From Nonomuraea sediminis (GTDB lineage Bacteria; Actinomycetota; Actinomycetes; Streptosporangiales; Streptosporangiaceae): DNA of 64,000 bases. The notes under the pieces are model-generated. The model saw only the letters and a program-made list of their open reading frames with translations, had not been told where the DNA came from and did not search any database. The stretch is taken from the NCBI RefSeq assembly GCF_018531495.1, contig NZ_JAHDTI010000015.1:124001-188000 (forward strand), in the 5' to 3' direction. Positions 50,371 to 58,693 of this stretch are shown here, piece after piece. How positions within the stretch are numbered: position 1 is the first letter of the stretch; each line of letters opens with the position of its first letter. The translations under genes and the position numbers were made by a program.

Positions 50371-50805
50371 GTGGCATCCGTTAAGCAGTTTCAAGTCACT
50401 TTCGACTGTGCAGAACCTGAACGCGTCGCCCGTTTCTGGTGCGAAGTGTTGGGGTACGTCGCACCGCCGGTACCTGAGGGATTTGCTACTTGGGACGATT
50501 TCAACCGCACGCTGCCGCCTGAGCATCAGGGTTCATGGTCCGCATGCGTTGATCCCTCAGGGGTGGGTCCGCGGTTGTACTTCCAACGCGTTCCCGAAGG
50601 CAAGGTCGTCAAGAATCGGCTGCACCTTGACGTGCGCGTCGGCATCGGGCTCGTGGGTGCAGAGCGCCTGGCAGCCCTTGAGGCCGAATGCGCACGGCTG
50701 ATCCCACTCGGCGCGGTACGCGTACGGCTCCTGCCTGCCGATGAAGTAAACGAGTCGACCCTCGTGATGCAGGACGTAGAGGGCAACGAGTTCTGTCTGG
50801 ACTGA
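50371..50805 (+). CDS. VOC-family protein, cargo of the inverted-repeat element
   Basis: 144 residues from the GTG at 50371, 8 nt after GGAAGG; an in-frame ATG further up at 50194 is not preceded by protein-like sequence. Features: KQFQVTFDCAEPERVARFWCEVLGYV at the start and LPADEVNESTLVMQDVEGNEFCLD at the end, the typical two ends of a VOC/glyoxalase-like domain of the DUF-type (PhnB-like) group, with a WSACVDPSG strand and a NRLHLDVRV metal-His strand between. The specific role (detoxification, resistance) is unknown. Its location inside the TG...CA element shows it moves as cargo. Confidence 0.85.
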   Translation: MASVKQFQVTFDCAEPERVARFWCEVLGYVAPPVPEGFATWDDFNRTLPPEHQGSWSACVDPSGVGPRLYFQRVPEGKVVKNRLHLDVRVGIGLVGAERLAALEAECARLIPLGAVRVRLLPADEVNESTLVMQDVEGNEFCLD

Positions 50806-50819
50806 GTGGCCGTGAACGT

Positions 50820-51036
50820 GAGCCTTCGCGAGCCGACTGGCGCAGTTCGCTGTCACTGCCGACCGCACCCTGCCGACTGGCATCCGAGTACGGCTCGCCC
50901 TGCTGCTGGCTTACCTGGCCCTGCCCATCGACGTGATCCCCGACTTCACCCCATCCTCGGCTACGCCGACGATGCCATCATCGTCACCTTCGTCCTGCGC
51001 AGCGTGGTCCGCCGCGCCAACCTGGAAGCCACCTGA
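50820..51036 (+). pseudogene. DUF1232 (YkvA-like) protein fragment with frameshift
   Basis: One frame gives LPTGIRVRLALLLAYLALPIDVIPDF and, after a single-base loss near 50952, the next gives ILGYADDAIIVTFVLRSVVRRANLEAT. Together they make the conserved membrane hairpin of DUF1232 proteins (PIDxIPDFxPxLGYxDD). The N-terminal part is short, so the gene is truncated as well as shifted. It lies in the right half of the TG...CA element. Confidence 0.75.
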
Positions 51037-51239
51037 CGGCGCACCGGCTCGGCAGCGACGACGGCTTCCACCGCGCTCTGCCGACTCGCCTGGCTCACCA
51101 ACAAGGGCCTCAGCGCTGTCATTTCTGACCGACATTCCTTGCGCTCACCGACCCTCATCGCTGTCCGAACTCATCGACAAGCGCCGTCGCTGCTCACCTA
51201 CGTAATCACCCAGGCCGCCTTACAGCCGAGGCGACCTCC

Positions 51240-51720
51240 GCCGGGCTCAAGCGCCCCCTCCTGACCCGGGCAAGCTTCGCCGACGTACCAATATCCCGAG
51301 ACGGGGCACCATCGTGCACCTGCCGACCTCCCCCACCTGAGGACGAAATTCGCGATCCCACCGGCCTCCTCGACCCGCGGCGAGCATCACGGACCTACCA
51401 ACGTCCCACGACCCGCGAACCCACCACCCCCCTCGACCCCTCGACCCCTCGACCCCTCGACAAGCTTCACGGACCTACCAACCCCCGCGACCCACGACGA
51501 GCATCGCGAACCCACCGGCGTCCTCGACCCGTGGCGAGCATCGCGAACCCACCAACCTCTCCCAGGTCCGAGCCAGCGTCGCGGGCCTCCCACGTCCCCT
51601 GACCCACGGCGAGCTTCACGGGCCGACCAACCCCCTCGACCGTGGCGAGCATCGCGATCCCGCTGATCCCGGCGAGCATCGTGCACGTTCCGGCGGCCTG
51701 GACGCGGGTGAGCTTCACTG
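51240..51720. repeat. Irregular minisatellite region
   Basis: A mosaic of GACCCACGGCGAGCATCGCGAACCCACC-like units of roughly 35-45 bp recurs between 51365 and 51700, and a perfect CTCGACCCC 9-bp triplication lies near 51431-51460. No coding frame of quality spans it. It fills most of the 51211-51909 gap. It does not have CRISPR geometry. Confidence 0.6.
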
Positions 51721-51909
51721 CGGGACCGGCACGCCTCTCGGGGACGTGGCTAGGCGCCTAGACCAAGGCAATCTCATGCCAGGCGACTCTGGAGCCGGGA
51801 TGAGGTCCCGACGGGGGTGGGTGAGGTTCCCTGAAGGTAACTGGGTGGGTTTGTACCGTCCCGTGCATTGGGCCGGCGTGGGGTCGGCTCGCGGGAAAGC
51901 GGGTGACGC

Positions 51910-52545
51910 ATGAGCAGGATCATTGTGTTCGGGGCGGGTGGCAGGGGTGGACGCGCGACCATTCAGGAAGCGGTCCGTCGCGGCCATCGGGTCACCGCGG
52001 TCGTCCGGGACTCGGGCAAGCACGCGGACCTCGTGTCCGATGGCGTCGAGGTCGTTGTGGGGGACGTCACGGATGTGGAGGCTGTCGCGCGACTGGCCAA
52101 GGGGCACGACGCCGCCGTCAACTCCACGGCCGATCTGAACGCGGACTTCGACGCCTTCTTCAGTACGGCCGCCCGGGCCACGCTCGAAGCTCTCGCAGCG
52201 GCGGGGGTCGGTCGGCTGGTGACCGTGGGCCTCGCCTCCCTCCTCGAGAACGCCTCCGGGGTGCCGCTGATGGACACGCCTGGGTATCCGCAGGAGTATC
52301 GCTCCTTCTACCTGGGCCATGAGGCAGGCATGCGAGTCCTCCGTGAGACCGCGACGCCGGTCGACTGGGTGGTGCTCAGCCCCGCCGGCGACTTCGACCA
52401 CGGCGGCACGCCGACCGGCCGTTACCGCCTGGCACCAGGGGATGCGGACAGCCGGATCACGTACGCGGACTTCGCCCTGGCCGTCCTCGACGAGATCGAC
52501 AACCCAGCCCACCACAAGACCCACCTCGGCATCGAAGCCGCCTGA
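51910..52545 (+). CDS. NAD(P)-binding epimerase/reductase-like protein (YwnB/SDR-atypical)
   Basis: 211 residues; ATG at 51910. The N-terminal dinucleotide motif is IIVFGAGGRGGRATIQEAVRRGHRVTAVVRD (GxxGxxG variant), then VVGDVTDVEAVARLAKGHDAAVNS, and the C-terminal half has VGRLVTVGLASLLENASG and TPVDWVVLSPAGDF. This is the NAD(P)H-binding atypical SDR group (YwnB/BVR-B-like), often controlled by HxlR or LysR regulators. The substrate is unknown. Confidence 0.88.
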   Translation: MSRIIVFGAGGRGGRATIQEAVRRGHRVTAVVRDSGKHADLVSDGVEVVVGDVTDVEAVARLAKGHDAAVNSTADLNADFDAFFSTAARATLEALAAAGVGRLVTVGLASLLENASGVPLMDTPGYPQEYRSFYLGHEAGMRVLRETATPVDWVVLSPAGDFDHGGTPTGRYRLAPGDADSRITYADFALAVLDEIDNPAHHKTHLGIEAA

Positions 52546-52620
52546 CAGCCTCACGGTTCATCGGCATGCACGCAGCCGCTGGCCGACCTCCCAGGTCCCG
52601 GGGACCAGACATCCTCCTGG

Positions 52621-52753
52621 TCCCCACAAGGACTTCGCCGCGAGCCCTCCCGGTCCCCGCAAGCGCTCTGCCGCGAGCCCTCCCGGTCCTCACAAGCGCT
52701 TCGCCGCAGGCCCTCCCGGCCCCCGCAAGCGCTCCACCGCGAGCCCGGTCCTG
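52621..52753. repeat. 33-bp tandem repeat downstream of the NAD(P)-binding protein gene
   Basis: GAGCCCTCCCGG-type units recur at 52642, 52675, 52708 and 52741 (exact 33-bp period, four copies). The period is a multiple of three, and one frame reads an 11-residue repeat, but no start or stop context supports a gene. The rest of 52754-53343 has no supported gene; the minus strand shows RADLFAVLEGSLLRRSSQAN near 52950, possibly a regulator scrap. Confidence 0.75.
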
Positions 52754-53343
52754 CTCGCATGCGCGGACAGCACAGAAATCACCCTGCCAGGAAACCAAAA
52801 CCTATAACCCGACGCCAAGTTCGGCACGACAACGGCTTCTCAGGCATCCGTCGATCAGGTCGCTGCGGTACTGGATTTCGCGGAGTCCCGCCGAAGGTGA
52901 CGGACGAACTGATCGGTGTCGGTAAATGCGGTGTTGGCCTGCGAGCTGCGCCGGAGCAGCGACCCCTCCAGCACCGCGAACAGGTCCGCGCGCAGTTTGG
53001 GCCTGGCCCCGGTCCGCAACGCCGCCAGTTTCACAGTCCCGTCGCCAGCCGTCATCTCGCATGTGCCACGCCTGTAGTCGCACCTCATCGGACCGGGAGC
53101 CTACGTCCTGCGTCTGACAACGCCGCGACAGGTCTGGACCTCGGGATCGACGCCTTCGGCAGCAGGGCTCGCACGGATCGCGACCTGCGACGGGCGACGC
53201 TCGGATGAAGGAACTCGGAGAAGTGACCTTCACTCGGATCGCCCGTCAGCATGTTGTCGTAGCTGTGAGGGAGGATCACGGCAGCTATCGAACGCTGCGG
53301 CGGCGACCACCCGCCGATGACCCCACTGTCGAAAGGGAGAGGC

Positions 53344-54027
53344 ATGTTTCTCGAATCGCCCGCCGCAAACTGGGATGCCGTGCCAGTTGAGGAGGCGCTG
53401 GAGCAGTACGACATGGCCGAAGCGAGCAACCGCACCAGCTGGGATGTCGACGACTATTTCGGTGAGGAACCCGAGCATTTCTACGTCCACCGCGGTGACC
53501 TGACGATCGACGGTGCGCTGGCGCTGGGCAACACGCCCTGCGAGGACGAGGACACGGTCTACGTCATCGATGGCGATCTAACCGTCAGCGGTCCCATCAC
53601 CTTTTGCAACGCGGACGTCTACACTTCGCTCTACGTCACCGGCTCGGTCGTGGCACAGGATCTGGTGTGCCTCTGGGACAGTTGCCTGTTCGTCGGCCGG
53701 TCTTTGACCGTCCGGAACCTTCTCGCGACTTCGCTGTACGACCCGGCCGCCCTCGTCGTCAAAGGGCCGGTGTCTGCACATACCTGGCTTGAGATGGGCG
53801 GCCGGGGCTGTATCTACTTCGCCGGCAAACCAACGACCGACACCTGTGTTCGCGGGCACCTGGACGAGTACGCCGAGGGAGCCAATGCCGCTGTCTACCT
53901 CGGCGGGGAAGGCAAGGTCGCCAGCGTGGCGGAGGCGGTCCTCCCTGAGTTCCTCGAAGAGGACAGAATCTGCGACAGCCTGAAGATCCTGAAGGCGGTG
54001 CTTGAGGGCAGGCCCGTCCTGCGGTAG
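53344..54027 (+). CDS. Hypothetical protein with repetitive beta-helix-like sequence
   Basis: 227 residues from the ATG at 53344 after GGGAGAGG. No signal peptide or membrane helix. The middle has regularly spaced short hydrophobic strands separated by G/D turns: FYVHRGDLTIDGALALG, VYVIDGDLTVSGPITF, SLYVTGSVVAQDLVCLW and LFVGRSLTVRNLL, a spacing of ~18-22 residues that suggests a right-handed beta helix similar in style to bactofilin/polymer-forming proteins. The C-terminus is helical (EAVLPEFLEEDRICDSLKILKAVLEG). I do not recognise the family. It may be an immunity-like or structural cytosolic protein. Confidence 0.65.
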   Translation: MFLESPAANWDAVPVEEALEQYDMAEASNRTSWDVDDYFGEEPEHFYVHRGDLTIDGALALGNTPCEDEDTVYVIDGDLTVSGPITFCNADVYTSLYVTGSVVAQDLVCLWDSCLFVGRSLTVRNLLATSLYDPAALVVKGPVSAHTWLEMGGRGCIYFAGKPTTDTCVRGHLDEYAEGANAAVYLGGEGKVASVAEAVLPEFLEEDRICDSLKILKAVLEGRPVLR

Positions 54028-54330
54028 GCACCCGCCCAGGCGCGCTGTTGTGCCGGTTCGGGGTTCCCGCGAGCGCGTGGACCCCGACCGTCGAAGCCGA
54101 CGGCACCGTCGGCGAGGACGCGTGGGACGGGGCTGGTCGTGCGGAAGGAACGCCCGCACCCCGGCGCCCAATTGTGGGCCACCGACGTGGACGTAAACCG
54201 CGTTCGCTGCGAACACCCCTGGGCTCACCAGCGGAAACGCAGGAACTACATTCGGTAAGACAACGGCTTCTAACTGCCCTTCAAGGCTTTGCTCTCGGCA
54301 GCCTCCTGTCCTCCATGGCTCGGATGTGGG

Positions 54331-54367
54331 CACCCTCCTCGCTCTGACCCGTTGAGCGAGGAGGGTG
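54331..54367. terminator. Strong 14-bp hairpin between convergent genes
   Basis: CACCCTCCTCGCTC (54331-54344) and GAGCGAGGAGGGTG (54354-54367) are a perfect inverse around a 9-nt loop, located between the beta-helix-like gene and the convergent NlpC/P60 gene. It is the strongest terminator candidate in the window and works in either direction. The remaining gap 54028-54481 shows no gene. Confidence 0.8.
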
Positions 54368-54481
54368 CGGCTCGTGGCCCGGCGTGGTTCTCGCCGAAGC
54401 GGTAATCGCTTTGGCCAGGCCCGTGGCCGGGGCGGTGGCCGGGCCCGGGTCGAGCTTCTGGGTATCGAGGGGCGGGGTGGA

Positions 54482-55237
54482 TTAGGTGGGGCGGGTGGCG
54501 CCTCGGTAGCGGGGGCGGTAGTAGGGGGAGTCGATGAAGCGGGTTGTGCGGACTACGTCGCCGGTTTTGGGGGCGTGGATCATGAGGCCGTGGTCTAGGT
54601 AGAGGCCTACGTGGGTGGGGTCGCCTGTGCCGCCGCCGAAGAAGAGCAGGTCGCCTGGGTGGAGGTCGTTGAGGGCGACTCGGTGGCCTTGGCGGAATTG
54701 GGTGCCTGTGTAGTGGGCTAGGTGGACGCCTGCTTTGGACCAGGCGTAGAGGGTTAGGCCGCTGCAGTCGAAGCCTGTTGTGTGGGCGCCTCGGCCTATT
54801 CCCAATGTGGCGCCGGTGGTGGCGCCGCCACCCCATGAGAACGGCGTGCCCAGCTTCTCCAGGGCCGCGGCCACGGCTATCTCGCCCTTGGTGCGGGGTT
54901 CCTCGGGTGTGGTCGTGTGGCCACCTGTTGACGGGGTTGCTGGGCTCTTGCTGCTGGGTGACGGCAGGGTTGTGTGCCCCGAGCCGGGTGTGCTCTGCGG
55001 TTCGGGTGCGCTCTGGTCGGGTGCGCTCTGATCGGGTGCGCTCTGATCGGGCGCGCTCTGATCGGGTGCGCTTGTGGGGTTCGGGGCGAGTGAGGGGGCG
55101 GTTGTGGTCGATGACTCGGGGGCGTCGGTGATGGGTCTAGTGGGTTCGGCGGGGCCTGCTGGGTTTTCTCGTGTGGGGGTGGACCAGCGAGTAAGCCATG
55201 AGGGGATGGCATTGGGTGGGATGCGGTGGGCTCCCAT
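54482..55237 (-). CDS. NlpC/P60 cell-wall peptidase, catalytic part separated from its signal peptide by a frameshift
   Basis: 251 residues from the ATG at 55237. A Pro/Ser/Thr-rich linker with SAPDQ repeats (about five copies near ~58-78) precedes the NlpC/P60 domain: LGTPFSWGGG, TGFDCSGLTLYAWSKAGVHLAHYT (catalytic Cys), LHPGDLLFFGGGTGDPTHVGLYL (catalytic His) and MIHAPKTGD. The domain cleaves peptide cross-links in peptidoglycan, which requires export, yet this frame has no signal peptide. The upstream frame at 55619-55251 has one and ends 14 nt before this ATG. In the present frame the sequence LDEALRRMGAH continues upstream past the ATG, so a +1 change near 55255 would restore one secreted protein. 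Confidence 0.83.
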   Translation of the reverse strand: MGAHRIPPNAIPSWLTRWSTPTRENPAGPAEPTRPITDAPESSTTTAPSLAPNPTSAPDQSAPDQSAPDQSAPDQSAPEPQSTPGSGHTTLPSPSSKSPATPSTGGHTTTPEEPRTKGEIAVAAALEKLGTPFSWGGGATTGATLGIGRGAHTTGFDCSGLTLYAWSKAGVHLAHYTGTQFRQGHRVALNDLHPGDLLFFGGGTGDPTHVGLYLDHGLMIHAPKTGDVVRTTRFIDSPYYRPRYRGATRPT

Positions 55238-55250
55238 GCGTCTCAGGGCC

Positions 55251-55619
55251 TCATCCAGGCTGGGTGTGCATGTGTGGGCTGAGAGGGGGGACCAATAGGC
55301 GGAAAGTCCTGCGGTCGGCTTGGTTGGTTGTGGTGTTGGGAGGGGGCCAAGCGTGGGGGTCGTACCGGAGGGGTTGGGTTGTGGAGCCGCTGATGTAGGG
55401 GGTGGACCAGCGGGTGTAGGTGGTGGGGAGGGTGATTGTGGCGTAGCAGCTCGCGGCGGTCTGTTTGGGGTGGGTTGTTGGGGGCTTGGTGAGGGGTTCG
55501 GTGGCGGTAGCCGTACTGGAGAAGGCGGACGTGGCGGTAGCCGTACCGGGGAAGGCGGACAGAGTGGCGAGTAGGCCGCCGCTGAAGGTGAGCAACCTCA
55601 GTGGGGAGATTGGGGGCAT
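55251..55619 (-). CDS. Secreted N-terminal part of the split NlpC/P60 protein, or a small secreted protein
   Basis: 122 residues from the ATG at 55619, 5 nt after AGGAG. A Sec signal (PPISPLRLLTFSGGLLATLS then FPGTATA) is followed by a short STATATEP repeat and a segment SCYATITLPTTYTRWSTPYISG and RTFRLLVPPLSPHMHTQPG. High-GC third positions run through this frame up to its TGA at 55253-55251, so it is truly translated. It could be an independent secreted protein, but the immediate continuation in another frame as LDEALRRMGAHRIPP suggests it is the front of the NlpC/P60 protein. Confidence 0.6.
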   Translation of the reverse strand: MPPISPLRLLTFSGGLLATLSAFPGTATATSAFSSTATATEPLTKPPTTHPKQTAASCYATITLPTTYTRWSTPYISGSTTQPLRYDPHAWPPPNTTTNQADRRTFRLLVPPLSPHMHTQPG

Positions 55620-55833
55620 GGGGGCTCCTGAGCCTGGGGGTGCGTTGGACGGGAGGCTCAGGATGCGCGGCGGGGGGTGGGGTGCGGGTGGCCGAGCGGG
55701 GTTCTGTGGATGGAGGGGGTTGGGTTGGGCTGGCTGTGGACGACGGTTCACGGCGGGCCGCGGACGGCGGGGCGTCCCGAGTGTTAAGGGGGACGCCGGT
55801 CCAGGGTGTTACGGGGAGGCCGGTCCAGGGGTG

Positions 55834-56658
55834 TTAGGGGAGGCCGGGGGTGGGGACTTGGGTGGTGAGGATTTGGGCGCGGTGGTGTTTGGCGGCTTCT
55901 GTGGGGTCGTAGGTGGGGGCTGTGCAGAGGTAGAGGGTGTGGTCGCCTAGGGCGCAGGCGAAGACGCCCAGGGTGCCGGTACTGATTTGGTCGAGGATTC
56001 GGCCGCCTTCCTGGACTCTCAGGGCGCGGTTGCCGCCGGCGTCGGCTACCCAGATGGCGCCTGAGGAGTCGAGGGCTATGCCGTCGGGGCTGATGCCCGT
56101 CAGGTCCGCCCAGATGCGGCGGTCGGTGAGGGTGCCGTCGGGCTGCAGGGTGAAGGCGGTGAGGCGCTGGGCCCAGGACTCGGCGACGATGAGGGTCTTG
56201 CCGTCGGGGGTGATGGCCGGGCCGTTGGGGAAGGCCATGTTGTCCGCCACTACCGTGACCGTGCCGTCGGGGTCCACGCGACGGAGGTCCGTCAGGGGGA
56301 TCTGGCCGGTGAAGTCGATGGTGCCGATGTACGCCCTTCCCTGGGCATCGACCACCATGTCATTGCTCATCCAGGCGACCTGACCTTCGGGCGACAAATC
56401 CGCGTAGACGGACGTCTCGCCCTCGTGGACGCGGAGGAGCTTGTTGTCCGTCATCGAGACGACCAGCAGGCTGCCGTCCGGCAGCCAGCCCAGGCCGGAC
56501 GGTGAGCCCGGCACCGATGCCACCGTCTCGGTGTCTCCGGAGGGCGAGACGGCGTCCACCTCGTGCCGCCAGAAGTCCGACACCCACAGCCGGCCGTCGT
56601 GCCACCTCGGCCCCTCGAAGAAGGCTCCACCGGTGACCAGCGTGTCCAGCAGGTTCAT
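55834..56658 (-). CDS. SMP-30/gluconolactonase-like beta-propeller hydrolase
   Basis: 274 residues from the ATG at 56658 (GGGAG upstream); the longer frame to 56820 is not protein-like. Motifs: GGAFFEGPRWHDGRLWVSDFWRHEV (metal Glu in EGP), AWMSNDMVVDAQGRAYIGTIDF (metal Asn in SND), MAFPNGPAITPDGKTLIVAESWAQRLTAF (metal Asn in PNG) and GISPDGIALDSSGAIWVADAGGN (metal Asp in PDG). The calcium/zinc site is complete, so lactonase-type activity is likely; the substrate is unknown. Confidence 0.92.
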   Translation of the reverse strand: MNLLDTLVTGGAFFEGPRWHDGRLWVSDFWRHEVDAVSPSGDTETVASVPGSPSGLGWLPDGSLLVVSMTDNKLLRVHEGETSVYADLSPEGQVAWMSNDMVVDAQGRAYIGTIDFTGQIPLTDLRRVDPDGTVTVVADNMAFPNGPAITPDGKTLIVAESWAQRLTAFTLQPDGTLTDRRIWADLTGISPDGIALDSSGAIWVADAGGNRALRVQEGGRILDQISTGTLGVFACALGDHTLYLCTAPTYDPTEAAKHHRAQILTTQVPTPGLP

Positions 56659-56959
56659 CGTGTGCTCCCACAGGTCCGGCGCCCCAGGCGGGCGCCTCTC
56701 ACCCTGGACGTAGAGGCCAACCTCAGGATTTCGACGTGTCCGTCGCACGATTTCCAAGATTTTCCGGGTACGGCCCACTCCACAGGTACGGCCAGGCCCC
56801 GCCTTCCACCGGTATGGCAAAGCCCTCGACCCAGGGGTACGGCAAGGCCATCCGAACCGTGGGTACGACCTTCAACCCTTGGGTCCCCGGGTCTCGGGTT
56901 GCTCGCCGTACAGGGCGCCGGACTTCGACGTGCACCGTCCCGCGGGTGGTTCTCGCCGC

Positions 56960-57053
56960 CAGAGCGCAGGAGGTTGTGTGTGCAGCGATCGTGGGTCGGC
57001 TCGCCTACGGCGGAAATGTCACCGAGAACGGCAGTGTGTCCTACTGCGGTTAA
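56960..57053 (+). pseudogene. Second IS21 IstB C-terminal scrap
   Basis: VCAAIVGRLAYGGNVTENGSVSY aligns residue for residue with the IstB tail at 48347-48420 (LCAAIVDRFTFGGNIIETGTTSY) and ends with a stop at 57051-57053. The DNA is diverged from that copy, so it is an older or different insertion. The flanking 56659-57167 interval otherwise shows only short GGTACGGCAA-type direct repeats and no gene. Confidence 0.6.
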
Positions 57054-57167
57054 GGCTGTCTGGCGACATCGGGCTGACCGCCGGCGTGTTCTTCCCGGAC
57101 AGCCGCCGAACCCGTCGGCCGCAAGTCTGGTCGAGGTCTTCTGCCGGATCGATCTCGACCAGGGAGG

Positions 57168-58400
57168 TCAGTCGATTGCCTGGTAGAGGGTGGTCCAGAA
57201 GTCGTGGATGGCTCGCGACGAATCCGGGGTGGACATCCCGGTCTGGGTGAGCAGGATGCCGACGAGCTGGTTTTCCGGGTCGGCGTAGGTGGTGGTGCCG
57301 GTGCCGCCGTCCCAGCCGAACTGGCCGATGGGCGCGTAGTCGCCGCGGTAGGTGCGCACCGTCATTCCGAAGCCCCAGCCGCCGTGCTGCCCCGTGCCGT
57401 GCGCCAGATGGACGACACTGCGTGCCCAGGCCTGTAGGGCGGTGTGTTGCTCGGGCGGGAGGCGGTTGGTGGTCATCAGCTCGACCGCGGGCCGGGACAA
57501 GATCCGCCGGCCGTCGTGCATGCCCTTGTTGAGCAGCATCCGGAAGTAGGCGTGGTAGTCGTCGACGGTTGAGTCGAGTCCGCCGCCGCCTGACTGGAAC
57601 GCCGGGGGCTGACTGTGGTGTCCCCCTTCGACCTTGTCCGCCACGATGAACTCTCCGGTCTGCGGATCGGGGGCGTACAGGGGCGGCAGCCGGTGGATCT
57701 TGTCGGCGGGCACGTGGAAGGCGGTGTCCTTCATGCCCAGCGGGTCGAAGATGCGTTCGCGCAGGAACGTCTCGAACGACTGGCCGGTGACCCTGGCCAC
57801 CAGCACGCCGAGCACGTCGTTGCTGATGTTGTACTGCCACCGCTCTCCGGGCTGGTACATCAGCGGGAGCGTGCCCAGGCGGCGCATCCACTCATCCGGC
57901 TCCGGTGCCGGCAAGATCCATTCCTGGCCGTAAACCCCCTGTTCGAAGAGCGCGGCCATCATCGGGGAGCCCATCGCCGTCATATCCACACCGAGCCCGA
58001 ACGTGGAGGTGAGCAGGTCCCTTACGGTGATCGGCCGCCGTGCCGGCACGGTGTCATCCAGGGGGCCGTCGGGCCGCTTCAACACCTGCCGGTCGGCGAG
58101 CTCGGGCAGCCACGGATCTACCGGGTCGTCCAGCCGCAGCCTGCACTCATCCAGCAGGACCATCGCCGCCGCCACCGCGACGGGCTTGGTCGTCGAGGCC
58201 ATCCGGAAGATGGTGTCGCGGCGCATCGGCGCGCCACCGTCATGACGCATCGTCCCGATCGCTTCGACATGTGTCTCCTCGCCCCGGCTGACCAGGGCGA
58301 CGAGTCCGGGAATCTTCCCGGACTCGACATGCCCTGCCAGCACCTCGCGCAGCCTGCGCAGCCCTGCTTCGGAGAAGCCGCTGTTGCCTTTTCTCATCAT
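57168..58400 (-). CDS. Serine beta-lactamase-family (class C/EstB-like) hydrolase
   Basis: 410 residues from the ATG at 58400 after AAGGAG; the longer frame to 58478 lacks a site. Catalytic motifs: FRMASTTKPVAVAAAMVLL (SxxK), RWQYNISNDVLGVLV (YxN-equivalent) and GQFGWDGGTGTTTY in the KTG/HTG position. No signal peptide, so it is cytoplasmic and more probably an esterase (family VIII) or D-aminopeptidase-like enzyme than a resistance enzyme. Confidence 0.92.
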   Translation of the reverse strand: MMRKGNSGFSEAGLRRLREVLAGHVESGKIPGLVALVSRGEETHVEAIGTMRHDGGAPMRRDTIFRMASTTKPVAVAAAMVLLDECRLRLDDPVDPWLPELADRQVLKRPDGPLDDTVPARRPITVRDLLTSTFGLGVDMTAMGSPMMAALFEQGVYGQEWILPAPEPDEWMRRLGTLPLMYQPGERWQYNISNDVLGVLVARVTGQSFETFLRERIFDPLGMKDTAFHVPADKIHRLPPLYAPDPQTGEFIVADKVEGGHHSQPPAFQSGGGGLDSTVDDYHAYFRMLLNKGMHDGRRILSRPAVELMTTNRLPPEQHTALQAWARSVVHLAHGTGQHGGWGFGMTVRTYRGDYAPIGQFGWDGGTGTTTYADPENQLVGILLTQTGMSTPDSSRAIHDFWTTLYQAID

Positions 58401-58693
58401 GAATCTCCTTACACACAGTGTTTGATCTTGCGAGACCCGTCCCGGCATGGCGCTCACGGGCTTCCACGAGCGACGCATGGGAGTCGGGGGTCAGCTCGGC
58501 GTGGTCCACGGGGGCGCGATCGCTGAGCCGGTCATGGCGTCCACCGTGGCCGGCCGCTCTGATACTGGCTGTCACCGTCTTGCCGGCAGGCGGCGAGAAG
58601 GAGCCGGCCGGGCATAACCCGCCGCGTCGTGCAGACAGTCGATGAAGTGGTGCTCGACCCCGGGCGCGATGTGCAGACTGTTTTGTCTTGTTT

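Larger units (their letters stand above)
50119..51214. mobile_element. Non-autonomous TG...CA element (50125-51208) with long imperfect inverted ends, flanked by CCCAGG repeats
   Basis: The left end TGGTTACGTAGGTGAG (from 50125) is matched at the right by the inverse of TGATTACGTAGGTGAG (ending 51208). Identity is 33 of 36 in the outer arms and continues imperfectly for ~95 bp (to ~50219 and from ~51110), with GACAGCG and TGTCGGT motifs repeated inside each end. CCCAGG flanks it on both sides (50119-50124 and 51209-51214) as a likely 6-bp target duplication. The TG...CA termini and multiple internal repeats are IS21-like. No transposase lies inside; the cargo is a VOC gene and a DUF1232 scrap. 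IstB fragments occur elsewhere in the island. Confidence 0.75.

Noticed and set aside
51240..51720. Possible CRISPR or coding repeat region
   Set aside because: Unit length is irregular, there are no constant repeats with unique spacers, and no frame has normal codon use or start context.
52870..53090. Possible C-terminal fragment of a TetR regulator on the minus strand
   Set aside because: RADLFAVLEGSLLRRSSQAN is suggestive, but there is no HTH nearby and the match is too short to call.
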